DNA of 64,000 bases, from NCBI RefSeq assembly GCF_963082655.1, contig NC_081555.1, positions 21,366,643-21,430,642 of the forward strand. The letters run 5' to 3'. Below, one piece after another: positions 1 through 11,227 of this stretch. The notes beneath the pieces are model-generated. The model did no database searches and was not told the DNA's origin. It worked only from the letters and a program-made list of their open reading frames with translations. The stretch's first letter is position 1; every line of letters begins with the position of its first letter. The DNA is from Stomoxys calcitrans. Lineage: Eukaryota; Arthropoda; Insecta; Diptera; Muscidae. Position numbers and translations under genes: made by a program.

Positions 1-441
1 AATGCAATCATACAATTAAAAGAAAGGTATTTTAACCTATCCAAGTTAAAATGGAAAGATTTAAGGCTGTCGACGTTTTACACATATGTTTATATGCTTT
101 AACGACTTTTTACTTGAACTTCAAAGATGTTTTTTTTTTTATTTATGAACCGTTATGGCTGATTTGTTTTCTCCATGCTTTAGGGAATCTGGAACTGCAA
201 ACTTGTGAACCCATAAACAAGACCTAAATTGAGCATCCCTGCACATTACCACGTAAATTTCAAATTTGTTTCAAAGTTTTTCCCAATTACCCTTTTCCTT
301 CCTCCTTCAGTCAATTCAAAGTTCCTTGCTTTCATTTCTTAAAAAACAGCGTTCAAAAGCGATCTTTTTATTTGAACATACATATTTTTCTTGGAACGTA
401 GCTCTTTGTAGGTTGCATTACAAATCTCAACTGTCCAACAA
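1..441. other. Spacer downstream of RpL17
   Basis: AT-rich sequence beyond the 3' end of the minus-strand RpL17 gene. A short open frame at 266-475 has no recognisable domain and overlaps the RpL17 3' UTR on the other strand, so I treat it as chance. No other gene or repeat was recognised. Confidence 0.5.
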
Positions 442-461
442 TACGCCTAATTTAAAAAAAA

Positions 462-467
462 TTTATT
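462..467 (-). terminator. RpL17: RpL17 polyadenylation signal
   Basis: On the minus strand an AATAAA hexamer lies about 50 bases after the RpL17 TAA stop (516-518), within a T-rich stretch. This predicts a very short 3' UTR ending about 10-30 bases further on, which is usual for ribosomal protein genes. Confidence 0.7.
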
Positions 468-515
468 ACACATAAAAGAAACTTAACGCTCTAACATCGC
501 GCAAACGATGTCATC

Positions 516-995
516 TTATTCGGAGCGCATCATTTTCTCCTTTTGCCTTTGCATCTTCTTCTTGGACAACTTCTTTTTGGCGGGCTCATCATCGGCGGCC
601 TTGGCAACAATTTCTTCCTTTTCGGTAAGAATAACCTCAACGTGGCAGGGTGAGGACATATAGGGGTTGATGCGACCATGAGCACGATAGGTACGACGAC
701 GCAAGCATTGGGCACGATTCACTTGAATGTGATCGACAACCAAACGATCAACATCGAGACCTTTGTAGTCAGCATTGGCTTCGGCATTGCGGAGCAATTG
801 CAAAAGGAATTCAGCGGATTTCTTGGGCCAGCGACCTTGAGTGGTCTTCCACTGCTTGGCTTGGGCACAACGGCCAACACCACCATTGAAACGGCGGAAG
901 GGAACACATTCCTTTTGTTCAATGACAGCCTTCAAGAAACGTTGGGCACGACGCAAAGGCATACGTTTGATGGCTTGGGCAGTCTCGTGGGTGTT
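516..995 (-). CDS. RpL17: Ribosomal protein L17 (uL22), last coding exon
   Basis: This exon encodes residues 28-186 of cytosolic 60S ribosomal protein L17 (uL22 family), which lines the nascent peptide exit tunnel. The minus-strand frame opens after a CAG acceptor at 996-998 with [11 protein letters not shown], then [19 protein letters not shown], the [20 protein letters not shown] block, a [20 protein letters not shown] helix, [20 protein letters not shown], and a lysine-rich tail ending in MMRSE. The methionine at 960-962 is internal, not the start: the 11 preceding residues belong to the family and follow a polypyrimidine tract. Joined in phase 0 to the exon at 6105-6185 it gives 186 residues, the family length as I recall it. 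No frameshift or stop is seen. Confidence 0.97.
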   Translation of the reverse strand, partial: NTHETAQAIKRMPLRRAQRFLKAVIEQKECVPFRRFNGGVGRCAQAKQWKTTQGRWPKKSAEFLLQLLRNAEANADYKGLDVDRLVVDHIQVNRAQCLRRRTYRAHGRINPYMSSPCHVEVILTEKEEIVAKAADDEPAKKKLSKKKMQRQKEKMMRSE

Positions 996-1149
996 CTGAA
1001 AAAGGGGGAAAATAAACAGAAATTAGTAAGACATAAAACAAACCCGGCGCGGGATAACTATGAATACCACACAGGCTGCAACTTTGAGCTCCAATCTGTG
1101 TGCTATTCTTCGTTTTCACGAGAAGCTTGGAGCAAAATAACATAATTTA

Positions 1150-3290
1150 AACAAGAAAAAAAATTAATTCCAAAAAAATTAAAAAAAAAAAATATTAGGA
1201 AGTAAATTCATTAAAAAAAATAGTTAAAAACACAATATATTTATAAAAATAAAATAATTATAAAAACTATAAGTAAAATAACAAATGAAAAATTTATAAA
1301 AAAAATAAAAAAAATTATAAAAAAATAAAATAATTATAAAAAATAAAATAATCATAAAAAATAAAATAATTAAAAAAAACAAAGTAATTAAAAAATAAAA
1401 AAAAAAAATTAAAAAAAAAATATTAAAAAAAATAAATAAATTTAAAAAGAATTATTAAAACAAAAATTATTAAAAAAATAAATAAATTAAAAAAAATAAA
1501 TAAATTAAAAAAAAATAATTAAAAAAAAATAATTAAAAAAAAACATAAATAAAAAAAATTAAGTAATTGTAAAAAATAAATAAGAATTTAAAAAGCTAAA
1601 AAATGATTAATTAAAAAAACTAGAAAAAGTATAACTAAAAAAATAAATATAAACTAACTTAAAGAAAATATATAGTACATAACTTATAATTAAAATCAGC
1701 AATAATGTGAAAAAAAACCAAAAAGTATTTCAACATAATAATTTTAAATATAAAAGTCATGATTAATAATTAAAATACAAAACACAATTAATTTTTAAAA
1801 AATATATAACACATAACTAATAATAAAAAATATATAATAGTTCAAATATAAAAAGTGAAAAAAAAAATAAAAATAAAAACAAAATAAAATGAAAATGAAA
1901 ATAAAAATAAAAATTATAAAATGTAAAAACAAAAATAAAAAAAATCAAATATAAATAAAAAAAAAAATCAAATATAAATAAAAAAACCAAAAATAACTAA
2001 AAAGTCAAAAATAAACAAAAAAAACCAAAAATAACTAAAAAGTCAAAAATTAAAAAAAAAATTAAAAAATAAATAAAAAAATCAAAAATAAATAAAAAAA
2101 ATCAAAAATAAATAAAAAAATCAAAAATAAATAAAAAAATCAAAAATAAATAAAAAAAATCATATATAAATAAAAAAATCAAATATAAATAAAAAAATCA
2201 AAAATAAATAAAAAAATAAACAGAAATTAAATACAAATGTAAATAAAAGACAATATAAAAAATTAATAAAAATATAAATAAAAACAAATAAATAAAAAAT
2301 CAAAAAATAAATAAAAAAAAACATCAAAAAAAAAATAAAAAATAAATCCAAAAATAAATAAAAAAAATAAAAAATAAATAAGAAAATAAAAAAAAAATAA
2401 ATAAGAAAATAAAAAATAAAAATAAAAATAAGAAAATAAATAAGAAAATTAAAAATAAAAAAAATAAATAAGAAAATAAAAAAAAATAAATAAGAAAATA
2501 AAAAAAAACAAATGGGAAAATAAAAAATAAATAAAGAATAAAAATATAAATATAAAAATAAATAAAAAAAAAATAAATAAAAAAATAAATAAAAAAATAA
2601 ATAAAAAAATATATAAAAAAGTAAATAAAAAAATAAATAAAAAAATAAATAAAAAAAAATAAATAGAAAAATAATAAATAGAAAAATATATAAAAAAAGA
2701 AATAAAAAATAAATAAAAAAATAAATAAAAAATAAATAAAAAATAAATAAAAAATATATAAAAAAATAAGTGAAAAGATTTAAATAGAAAAAATAAAATA
2801 TAAATAAAAAAATAAGTGAAAAAAAATTAAATAGAAAAAAATAAAAAATAAATAAAAAAATAAGTGAAAAAAAATTAAATAGAAAAAATAAAAAGAATAA
2901 AAAATATTAAGAATAAAAAACAAAATATATAGAAAAAATAAAAAAAAAAATAAATGGAAAATATAAAAGAAATAAATAGAAAAAACAAAAAAATAAATAG
3001 AAAAAAAAAATAAATAGAAAAAAAAATAAATAGAAAAAAATAAATAGAAAAAAATAAACAGAAAAGAAATTTATAATAAAAATAAAAAAAAATTAAAATT
3101 TTCAAAATTATATTTTCAAAATATATTACAAACATTAAAATACATTTAAACATTAAAAATATTGAAATAAAACTTCAAAAAAACCCAAACAATTAAAAAA
3201 AAAAAAACAAATTAGAAGAACAAATAAATAAAAAAATAACGAATAAAGAAACTTATATATAAGTTAAATACATATATATGAACCACAAAT
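1150..3290. repeat. Degenerate A-rich (AAATA/AAAAT)n tract
   Basis: About 2.1 kb made almost entirely of A with scattered T, built from drifting units such as aataaataaaaa, aaaatcaaaaataaat and, at 2950-3060, atagaaaaaaaataa. C and G are rare. Any open frames inside it are low-complexity artefacts rich in F, I and L. In the RpL17 primary transcript it would be a long U-rich run. A weaker patch of the same character follows the mariner element (about 4040-4290). Confidence 0.9.
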
Positions 3291-3337
3291 AGGTACAAAA
3301 CGAAATTACGATCTAGTAAACCAGTCAGATGCTATTA

Positions 3338-3934
3338 AAGGGTGATTTTTTTGAGGTTAGGATTTTCATGCATTAGTATTTGACAGATCACGTGGGATTT
3401 CAGACATGGTGTCAAAGAGAAAGATGCTCAGTATGCTTTGACATTTCATCATGAATAGACTTACTAACGAGCAACGCTTGCAAATCATTGAATTTTATTA
3501 CCAAAATCAGTGTTCGGTTCGAAATGTGTTCATTCACCGTTCAGCGATGAGGCTCATTTCTGGTTGAATGGCTACGTAAATAAGCAAAATTGCCGCATTT
3601 GGAGTGAAGAGCAACCAGAAGCCGTTCAAGAACTGCCCATGCATCCCGAAAAATGCACTGTTTGGTGTGGTTTGTACGCTGGTGGAATCATTGGACCGTA
3701 TTTTTTCAAAGATGCTGTTGGACGCAACGTTACGGTGAATGAACACATTTCGAACCGAACACTGATTTTGGTAATAAAATTCAATGATTTGCAAGCGTTG
3801 CTCGTTAGTAAGTCTATTCATGATGAAATGTCAAAGCATATTGAGCATCTTTCTCTTTGACACCATGTCTGAAATCCCACGTGATCTGTCAAATACTAAT
3901 GCATGAAAATCCTAACCTCAAAAAAATCACCCTT
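3338..3934 (+). mobile_element. Fold-back mariner-like element, internally deleted
   Basis: A 597 bp element flanked by TA on both sides (3336-3337, 3935-3936). Its ends are inverted repeats of about 203 bp (3338-3540 and 3732-3934) that I could align with a single mismatch (CTCAGTATG against CTCAATATG). Each arm encodes the transposase N-terminus (MNRLTNEQRLQIIEFYYQNQ) in divergent orientation. The central 190 bp encodes part of a Tc1/mariner catalytic core (SDEAHFWLNGYVNKQN, then ELPMHPEK and GGIIGPYFFKDAVGR). Most of the catalytic domain is missing, so it is non-autonomous. It lies inside the RpL17 intron. Confidence 0.9.
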
Positions 3935-4338
3935 TACAAAGCAAAACTACTTTGTCTGCCTAACTTTAAATAAGGGTGTTTTGATTTTCTATTTGTAATG
4001 GAAACAGATTACCGAATGGTCTGTGTTGGACAATATTCGATTGCATAAAATAATTAAACATATACAAAATATAGATAAAAAATTATATGAAATATAGGTA
4101 AAAGCAATTTGAGCAAAAATAAATAAAAATAAATAAAAATATATTAAAAATAAAACGCAAAATATACAAAATATAATATACAACAATATAAAATCTACAA
4201 TATTAAAAAAAGAATACAAAATATAAAAGATCAATATACATAATATGAAAAAACATACATAATTAATTGAAACAAAAAAACAAAATACCAAAAATTGCTT
4301 CCAGGCATTTAATGTTTGTGTGTGTGTGTTTTATTGGT

Positions 4339-4484
4339 TATTGTTTAACAGGACAGGTAGTGTCTAAACTCTTAGTTCTAAGTCTTAAACACTGTTTATC
4401 TGTCAAAATGTTTAATCTAGGCATTTTTGTTTGAAATAAGTCTGGGAATATATCGACTTATCAAATTACTGACAATATGCCTGA
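4339..4484 (-). ncRNA. H/ACA-box snoRNA candidate, copy A
   Basis: Read on the minus strand (the sense of RpL17), this 146-base unit has an H/ACA layout. A 5' hairpin is closed by GGCAT and ATGCC, followed by an H box AGATTA (ANANNA). A 3' hairpin follows: TTTGACAG, then ATAAACA, then an upper stem starting GTGTTTAA and ending TTTAGACAC, then TACCTGTC and CTGTTAA, ending with ACA at 4342-4344. The upper stem end lies 15 bases before ACA, matching the 14-16 base rule for the pseudouridylation pocket. It is one of three tandem copies. The target is not assigned. Confidence 0.8.
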
Positions 4485-4510
4485 ATTTTGTACTACGTGG
4501 TCTGCTGTGT

Positions 4511-4656
4511 GGTTGTTCAACAGGACAGGTAGTGTCTAGGCTCATCGTGTTAAGCATTAAACACTGTTTATCTGTCAAAAATTAGTCTGGGCATTATTCT
4601 TCAAAATAATAATTCTACTGAATAAACAAATTATCAAATATTTGCGAAATGCCTCA
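4511..4656 (-). ncRNA. H/ACA-box snoRNA candidate, copy B
   Basis: Second unit, about 27 bases upstream of copy A in transcript terms. The 5' hairpin is closed by GGCATT and AATGCC, the H box is AGACTA, and the 3' hairpin keeps GACAG-ATAAACA-GTGT and ACAC-TACCTGTC-CTGTTGA before ACA at 4514-4516. The apical loop differs from copy A, while the pocket strands ATAAACA and TACCTGTC are identical. This is what purifying selection on a guide sequence would leave. Paralogues in one intron are known for fly snoRNAs. Confidence 0.8.
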
Positions 4657-4683
4657 CAGTTAAATTTACTATGGGATTTGTAA

Positions 4684-4827
4684 GGCTGTTCAACAGGACA
4701 GGTAGTGTCTAAGGCTAATGATTTAAGATCCAGACACTGTTTATCTGTAATTATTAATCTTAGCATCTTTTGCAAATGAGAATCTTTTGAAAAAATCTTC
4801 TCAATAATTAATAAAAAAAATGCTGTA
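4684..4827 (-). ncRNA. H/ACA-box snoRNA candidate, copy C
   Basis: Third unit, first in transcript order. The 5' stem is closed by AGCAT and ATGCT, so compared with the GGCAT/ATGCC of copies A and B both partners have changed: a compensatory pair. The H box is AGATTA. The 3' hairpin has ACAG-ATAAACA, upper stem GTGTCT paired with AGACAC, then TACCTGTC-CTGTTGA and ACA at 4687-4689. The pocket strands match copies A and B exactly. Confidence 0.8.
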
Positions 4828-4839
4828 GTTTCTAACAAA

Positions 4840-6090
4840 AAAAAAAAAAGAAAAAAAAAAAAAATGGCCCGGAAAGTGTAGTTTGCATTAAAAATATACC
4901 CCTTAGTGACTTCAGAAACGCGAAAATTAGTTCCAGTCCCAGCCCAAGATAAGTTAAAAAGCTGAGACTCCAAAAACTTTTGATACAATTAGAGAATATG
5001 TGATGCCTCGAAAGGATGGAATCCTTAAGGGAACTATGAGATCGCGACGCGTACGTAGTCCCAGACGGATAGAAAACAAATGCCTCTGAGCGATAGGTGA
5101 CACCTTTAAGGGACAGGACCTCAGTCATTTTGGCAACAACAAGGGATATACGAACCTCTATGTTCTAGAATATGCCTCCAAGATCCATAAAATCATCTTT
5201 TCATATTTGTATACCATTATTTCCCCATTGGAAGTATAATGTGGCTTACGTGTTATCATGTAAGCGCTCAAAACGCTGGAAAAATGGAGATCAGACAAAA
5301 TGTCCAGCACAAGTCATCCCATAACAAATGCTCATGGATGCGGAAAGTCATTCTGCTGTTGGCTTATATGATGGTCCTGGGAAATTCGTTCATACATCTT
5401 GATGATGTTGCAGTTGTAGTCCCATACATGCATGTGAGGGTGGTAAGACCTCTTTTTAGGGAGCAAAGTCGTTCCGGAGCATAGACTCGATCGCTCAGGG
5501 ACAAGTCCATCAATGGTCGACAGACTCTCTACTCCTCGATGATAATGGATGCATGGTTTCCAGCCTCTCGAGGAAACTGAATTCATTTTCCTGAAGTCAT
5601 TTGATGGGCTACAATTACTTTTTTTCTCATAATGACTACAAACTACACTTTTGCCACTATGCCACACATAACTAAAAATACGAAACTATAAACATTTGAA
5701 ATAATTAAAGCTGTAACCAAAACTAAGAAGAATATTAGGATAGTATTTTTAGCAAATACCCCAATATCCTGCTGATGTTTGGTCAACCAAAGCTACATAC
5801 CCTTGGGAATGCATCATTTTTTGCTCTAGCATCTTTGCAAAAGTTAACAAAAGACATGGAAAAGCCTCAGCACTGATTTAAGATGCCAAATCCGTTAAAT
5901 ATAATAAACAATCCTTTAGAAATTTCCGAAAAAACCATCAAATCTAACCTCACTTTGTAAAAACTAACATTTGTTGACCGACCACACGTCTCTAATAACA
6001 CACACACACATACGAGCACAACTGTCACTTTGGCTTTTGCATGTTTTCTTTTGCCGCGGCCACAAACAAATTGTTATCATCAGCCACCAA
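4840..6090. other. Unassigned part of the RpL17 intron
   Basis: Mixed-composition DNA with no gene that I recognise. The stretch 4900-5660 has higher GC than its surroundings and several short open frames with no motif, so it may be an old transposon remnant. A short CA run lies at about 5998-6010. Confidence 0.4.
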
Positions 6091-6104
6091 CAGCCTTTAC
6101 TTAC

Positions 6105-6185
6105 CTTGAAATGCACACGTAGATTTGGTCCACGGGCCTTGCAAGCCTTGGCGGCTGTCTCTGGTTCCCTGGAGTAGCGACCCAT
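6105..6185 (-). CDS. RpL17: Ribosomal protein L17, first coding exon
   Basis: Encodes residues 1-27 of RpL17: MGRYSREPETAAKACKARGP then NLRVHFK, the conserved N-terminus of eukaryotic uL22. The start ATG is at 6183-6185 in the context AAACC-ATG-G, good for a fly. After AAG the exon ends in a gtaagtaa donor, phase 0, joining directly to the exon at 516-995. The exon continues upstream as leader to about 6201, where a CAG acceptor preceded by a T-rich tract is seen. Ubiquitous high expression is expected from the family. Confidence 0.96.
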
Positions 6186-6445
6186 GGTTTGTGTTTAATT
6201 TCTGCTTGCCACATAGAAAAAAATAAACAAAATACAAAAAGTATTATTTCACTAGCTCACTCTATGGTTTGAGAGAAATTCATTTGATTATATCTGGTAC
6301 ATCACTTGCTTTAAACTCTATAATATTTTTATAATTCAACATTATATAGTGTTGAGTATGATATGACACTTTAGTTTAATTAGTTTTCTGGCGTATTTTC
6401 GTGATGTTTTCGAATTTTTCTTATGTATTTTTAGAAATATCGTAC

Positions 6446-6474
6446 CTTCTTCTTAGTGAATTAAACCGGAAAAG
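6446..6474 (-). promoter_or_regulatory. RpL17: RpL17 TOP-type transcription start and leader exon
   Basis: On the minus strand, GTTCTTTTCCGGTTTAATTC precedes AAGAAG and a GTACG donor at about 6445. CTTTTCC fits a terminal oligopyrimidine (TOP) start, with the likely cap site at the C at 6474. TOP leaders are standard for ribosomal protein mRNAs and couple translation to growth signalling. The leader exon would splice to the acceptor at about 6202. The exact start is inferred. Confidence 0.6.
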
Positions 6475-6479
6475 AACTT

Positions 6480-8880
6480 TTTTGACAGCTGCCAAAAGGA
6501 GGGTAAGGCCGTGCAAATACAGGGTTGGCATTGGTGACAGCAGAGAATGGTGATGCCATATTAGCGCTATGATGGTAAGTAGTTGCCTGAAAAAAATGAT
6601 TGAAATGCAGCTTCCAAACGTTTTGTAAAATGATTATTAAAGATTTTTAGCTATACTTTAAAATGTTTGAAATAAATAAACAGATTTTTTTAATCCCCTC
6701 ACTATAAGCAGAGTACTACTTTTTTGATTTTTTTTATGGAATTTGACAGAATTCCGCCTGAAAAGCTGAACAGAGTACTCAGCTTAAGCCGCTTTTACTT
6801 GGCATGTAGCAAGATAAATCGATAAAGGTTAAGGCGCTAATACATGGCATGTAAATGTCTTATGACATATCACTTTTTGTATTCACATGTACTTACGATT
6901 CATCATATTTGCCATCGCAGCTCTATATTATTTTCGAATGACATAATCTAAAAATTTAACAAAACCAACGAAAATACCTTAAAGCTCCATCATACTACAT
7001 GCTCTTGTCTTATGACATGTCACTTTTTATGTATAATTGGTATTTCACTACGTTTGTCAAAAATGTCAATTTACATACGATTCATAATTTTTGCTATAAC
7101 ACTTGTATTTTAATTTTCTATGAAATAACCTAAAAATGTGGCTACAAATTGTTAAAGTTATGAAAACAATTTAATATGGGGTTGCATCCATTCAACTTAC
7201 AACAAAAACAGCAGTTTTCTTTATGTATTTGTCAGAAGGAATAGAGCACTGTTACTTTTTTTATTAAGTAACAGTGCTATTTTGAAAAAGACATGTGCTA
7301 TTTTTATTAAAATCGCACTATGTGTGCAAATTAACTTAATAGAACATGTAGTGTGATGCCACCTTTAGAGCTGCATACCGGCCTATATTTGTTTTTAATT
7401 TGAAGTATATGGCGTCTCATATCATTGATCGATAAAGCAGTTTAAAAACATCAAAACAAATTACGAATTACGTATCGTAGCGCAAAGTCACAACATGTTT
7501 GTACAACAAATTGTTAACAATTATTTGCTGTATTTTATTTTATTACTGTATATTAAAACCTTGAAGGGCAAAAATATCACGCAAAAAAATTTCCAGTGCA
7601 AGTATGTTTGTTTGCTATGAAGTGGTAACGCTATTTGCCAACCTTTCAAAACAATACGAGGAAAAAAGTGCAAATATTTGTAAAATTTATAACTAAAATG
7701 TGCAACATGTGTGGCCATAGCAGTTAAATATATTTTATTAAGATTTGTGCACATAATGGGTACAATTTTATTTTGCCATTCACAATAGAGGTATTTCTGC
7801 AAGTAGCCACACTTATTTGAGGCAAACATATCATGTCAATCCTGCCAACAGATTTTTTACATAAGCCTACATTGGTAATTAATCCAGAACTTGTCCTTCA
7901 TAGATCTCAGAAGAGTGTTAGACCCTTTGATAAGTATATCGATCGACTCAGAATTACTTTCCGATTTAATATAGCTATGTCTTCAAATTTGGGACAGGCA
8001 TTTTTTAACCCTGAGACATAGCCTATAGAAACTTGAAAAAATAACTTTATCTATGGACATAGTGCCCAAATACATGCATAACCAGATTTTCACATTTTGA
8101 GCATGTGTCAGAATATTTCTTTACAGATTTTCTCAAATTTCGCACCACGTCTTCTTTGATGACTTCTACCATTACGGATTTTTGATGAAATCGGTTCAGA
8201 TTAATATATAGCTCCTAATATGTATTTTCTCGATTTTTAATAATACTCCACTATTTCGGTCATTTATTAATTATTGAGCTATGCGGCCGAACTTAGCATT
8301 TGTTCACCTTTTTGTTAAGATGATATTAAACGATATGTATTCTCATATATATTTTCAAATCTGGCAACTTTTAAAGTTTTACACACCATTTGATACGTAC
8401 GAAACATTTAATATGAAAAAGAGATTTTGAAATAATTATGGAATTCCTTCGATTAAAACGAACTCTTATTTCGTCGAACATACATGTAGACACATTTCTA
8501 TAAAAAAGTACAATACATATAAGCATACATGCCGATTAGAGTGCCCTCTATTCGACGTAATCACGTGGATACAAAAGGTGTAATAGCACCTTAAATAATG
8601 GTTTGTAGTTCAACTTATCTCAGCGTGTAAAGATCCAGAATAGCTTTTTGCGACAGCAACAATGGCAATTTATACAAGTGATGACGTCTTTTTATAATTA
8701 AAATACAACAAAAATTGCTAAATAAATCATAAACAACGCACTTAAAAACATATGTATACACATACTAAATCATAGCGTTTATTTCCAAGTGCGATTCACC
8801 ATTTACCATACATTTCCAATAACTGTTCTTACAAGGCACATTCATTAAACAAACAAGTGGCAACATTGTTGACTAGGGGG
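6480..8880. other. Intergenic DNA upstream of RpL17
   Basis: No gene recognised. Two related segments, about 6840-6990 and 7000-7150, share cttatgacat-tcacttttt and tacgattcat-attttgc motifs and look like an old tandem duplication of roughly 155 bp. Short open frames at 7521-7829 and 7833-8021 have no domain. Confidence 0.4.
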
Positions 8881-9049
8881 TTGGATTTGGATAACAATAA
8901 CAGATGGGTGAAAAAAAATCTCGTAATGGGCAAAACAGCTACTTTTGGAAGTTAAGCCCTAAACTAACCAGAAAACCCCACTGAAACCAAAGATGAGTTT
9001 GTAAAGGCGGGAACAAAAAAAGGACGAAGCCAAAACGCGCTTACAATAC

Positions 9050-9409
9050 AACGAAGTGAAGCGTGAACTCGTGATGCAAGGAGAAGTAAATCTTCTGTGT
9101 GAGTTAGTGTATGCGTGCATGAGCAAAGGAAAACACAGAAATCTAAAGGATAAGAAAAGCTTTATATTTAGTGTAGTAGTGTAGTGTTTGGACGAGTTGC
9201 AAGAATACAGCAGATGATTAAACTAAAAGCTAGCAAATTAAAGCAAAAAAAAGTAAAATATTCCAAAAAAAATTTAATGTTTGTTTGTGTTTTGTGGCAT
9301 AAAGCAGTGTATGTCAAATTGATGGATAAGTTGAAGCGTTATAATTGTTAAACAAATAAACAAGGAAAATCATCAATCAACCCACCAGGTTTTAGGAAAA
9401 TTGTTATTG
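9050..9409 (+). other. Probable 5' UTR exon of the Myb/SANT-like gene
   Basis: Sequence with the feel of a fly leader: moderately A-rich, many short upstream AUGs, no long open frame. It ends at TTATTG followed by a perfect GTAAGT donor at 9410. The next convincing plus-strand acceptor followed by coding sequence is at 44649-44650, so I tentatively link the two. The left boundary is unknown. An alternative is a short non-coding RNA or an exon of an unseen transcript. Confidence 0.35.
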
Positions 9410-9984
9410 GTAAGTCTTTCTTTGTATTTTAATTTCTTTTTTTTCAATTTCCAATAAGAATTTTATATTTCATCACTTTGATAAGTAATGTCCTAGTTTT
9501 TATGGACTTTGGATTTTCCACCACCTTTCAAGAAAAATAACATAAGAACATCCCAAAATCTACGTTCAATACAGACTTCATAAGCCAACATCTGTCTCAA
9601 GTCTGTATTATAGACACACACACCCATCATGGTAGCATTAGGATTTGTTGTTGTCATTGCCCCCTGAGTTTTTGTGTGCGTGTGTGTGTGCATGAATGTG
9701 AGCTGCAGATTTTCACCCCCCAATTTTTCAGATTTGGCAAACTAAACCCAACTTGTGAGGAATGCTGCTGTGAATGGTATATATGTGTGTGTGAGTGTAT
9801 CAGTGTCGTCATCATCAGGGTTTTGAACAACATCCCATTGCCATTTGCACACACTCAAACAAATAGACAGACAAACATCACAAACTCATCGGGTTTCTCA
9901 AATAAACTACGTTTGGCTCTCCCCTCAGGCTTCTGGGTATAAAAAAAATAACGGGGATTAAAACTCATTCTCAAAAAAATACTT

Positions 9985-10012
9985 CTCTCTCTCTCTCTCT
10001 CTTGCCATCTCT
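9985..10012 (+). repeat. (CT)n simple repeat
   Basis: A run of CT dinucleotides, equivalent to GAGA-factor type sites. A similar run is at 30715-30736. TG runs occur at about 9675-9690, 10738-10756, 41840-41860 and 45186-45205. The surrounding 9.4-11.1 kb is otherwise T-rich without genes. Confidence 0.7.
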
Positions 10013-11227
10013 TTTACTCTTCTTTTCAGCAATGGGCTTTAATCTCAGTTTTAAAGCATATACAAAGAGAAATCCTAACCTTCTTTTGTTTGTTCTATCT
10101 CTTTCTGGCTTAATATCCAAATGCAATATTGTGTTGTTGTTATTCCTAACATTTTTATTTCAAACTATGACATCAACTCGTTTGTCTTCCTTTTGGGCTT
10201 CCCTTCAAGTCTATTTTATCTGTTGTGCCCTTCCCCCTATGTCCCAAATACCATGCGGTTTTATTCATTCCGTACTTGGGTTAACTTGCCTTCATCATGC
10301 ATTTTCCTACTTCCTCCCCTTACTGCCTGCTGCCTAATTTAGCTTGAGCTGGTTTTATTCTCTCTCTATTGCTCCCCTTTTATTTCTATTTCCAAATAAA
10401 GTCAATATTTAATTGACAATACATATTTCTTACCATTCGTCATCATTTCGTTTTGTACTCGTCTCATTGTTGTTGTTGTTGCTGTTTTTTTTTTCGATGG
10501 ATTCCTGTCGTTTTCCAGTTGACATCAGACACAAATGCGCGCTTGTTTGGTATCCTGTTGAAGTGGTAGTATTTTGTTTTGTCTATCTGTTGTCTGTCTG
10601 TCTGCCTATCTCTACTTTGCTCTGTTGCCATTTGACAACTCCTCGTTTCAAATCGTACTTACTGTTAACTACCATAATTGAATTGTGAGTGCGTGTGTGT
10701 AGGTGAGTTTGAGTTGTGTTTACTACATTTTTGTGGCAGTGTGTGTGTGTGTGTGTTCTAGTTTTCTCTTATTTCCTTTTTGCATTTTCAAAAGCTTACA
10801 ATATGGTTGGTCATATATAGCTTTGTTGTTGATTTAATTGTTATCGATTGGTTTTGAGAAACCAACACCAGTAACAAGAATCATTTACTAAACATCAACT
10901 GATGCATAGTGACAGAAGCCACATTTTTTCTCCTTCTGATTTGGGATGTGAAGTGAGCTGCAGCAATTTGTTTTATTTCCTGTGTTTGCCACCACAGTAA
11001 GTTTGGTAGTTAATTACATGATATCCACTAAGGTTCGGTTTTAAAAAATAAAATTTCTAGTCCCACCTTTTTAAAGGAAACATTTCAAAAAAAAAAAAAA
11101 AACTGTATCAAATGATAAAAATTTTTACACCAAAGACAAAAATTTATAAAAATTTTCTAAATAATTTTTTTTTTCCAATTTTCTCTAAACACTGTGTTCT
11201 GTGAAATTTTCTTGAAAGACGAACGAC

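Larger units (their letters stand above)
996..6104 (-). other. RpL17: RpL17 intron hosting snoRNAs and repeats
   Basis: Phase 0 GT-AG intron of 5,109 bases between the two RpL17 coding exons. The donor is AAG followed by gtaagtaa (rc of 6097-6107) and the acceptor is a T-rich tract ending cag at 996-998. In transcript order it contains an unassigned stretch (about 4.85-6.1 kb), three H/ACA snoRNA candidates (4339-4827), A-rich DNA, a hairpin mariner derivative (3338-3934) and a 2 kb A/T tract. Ribosomal protein introns are common snoRNA hosts in insects. Confidence 0.9.

Noticed and set aside
678..1145. Plus-strand 155-codon frame across RpL17
   Set aside because: Antisense shadow of the conserved RpL17 exon. 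It has no family signature and crosses the splice acceptor.
2160..3153. Phe/Ile-rich open frames on the minus strand
   Set aside because: Translation of a homopolymer-like A-rich tract. Not protein-like.
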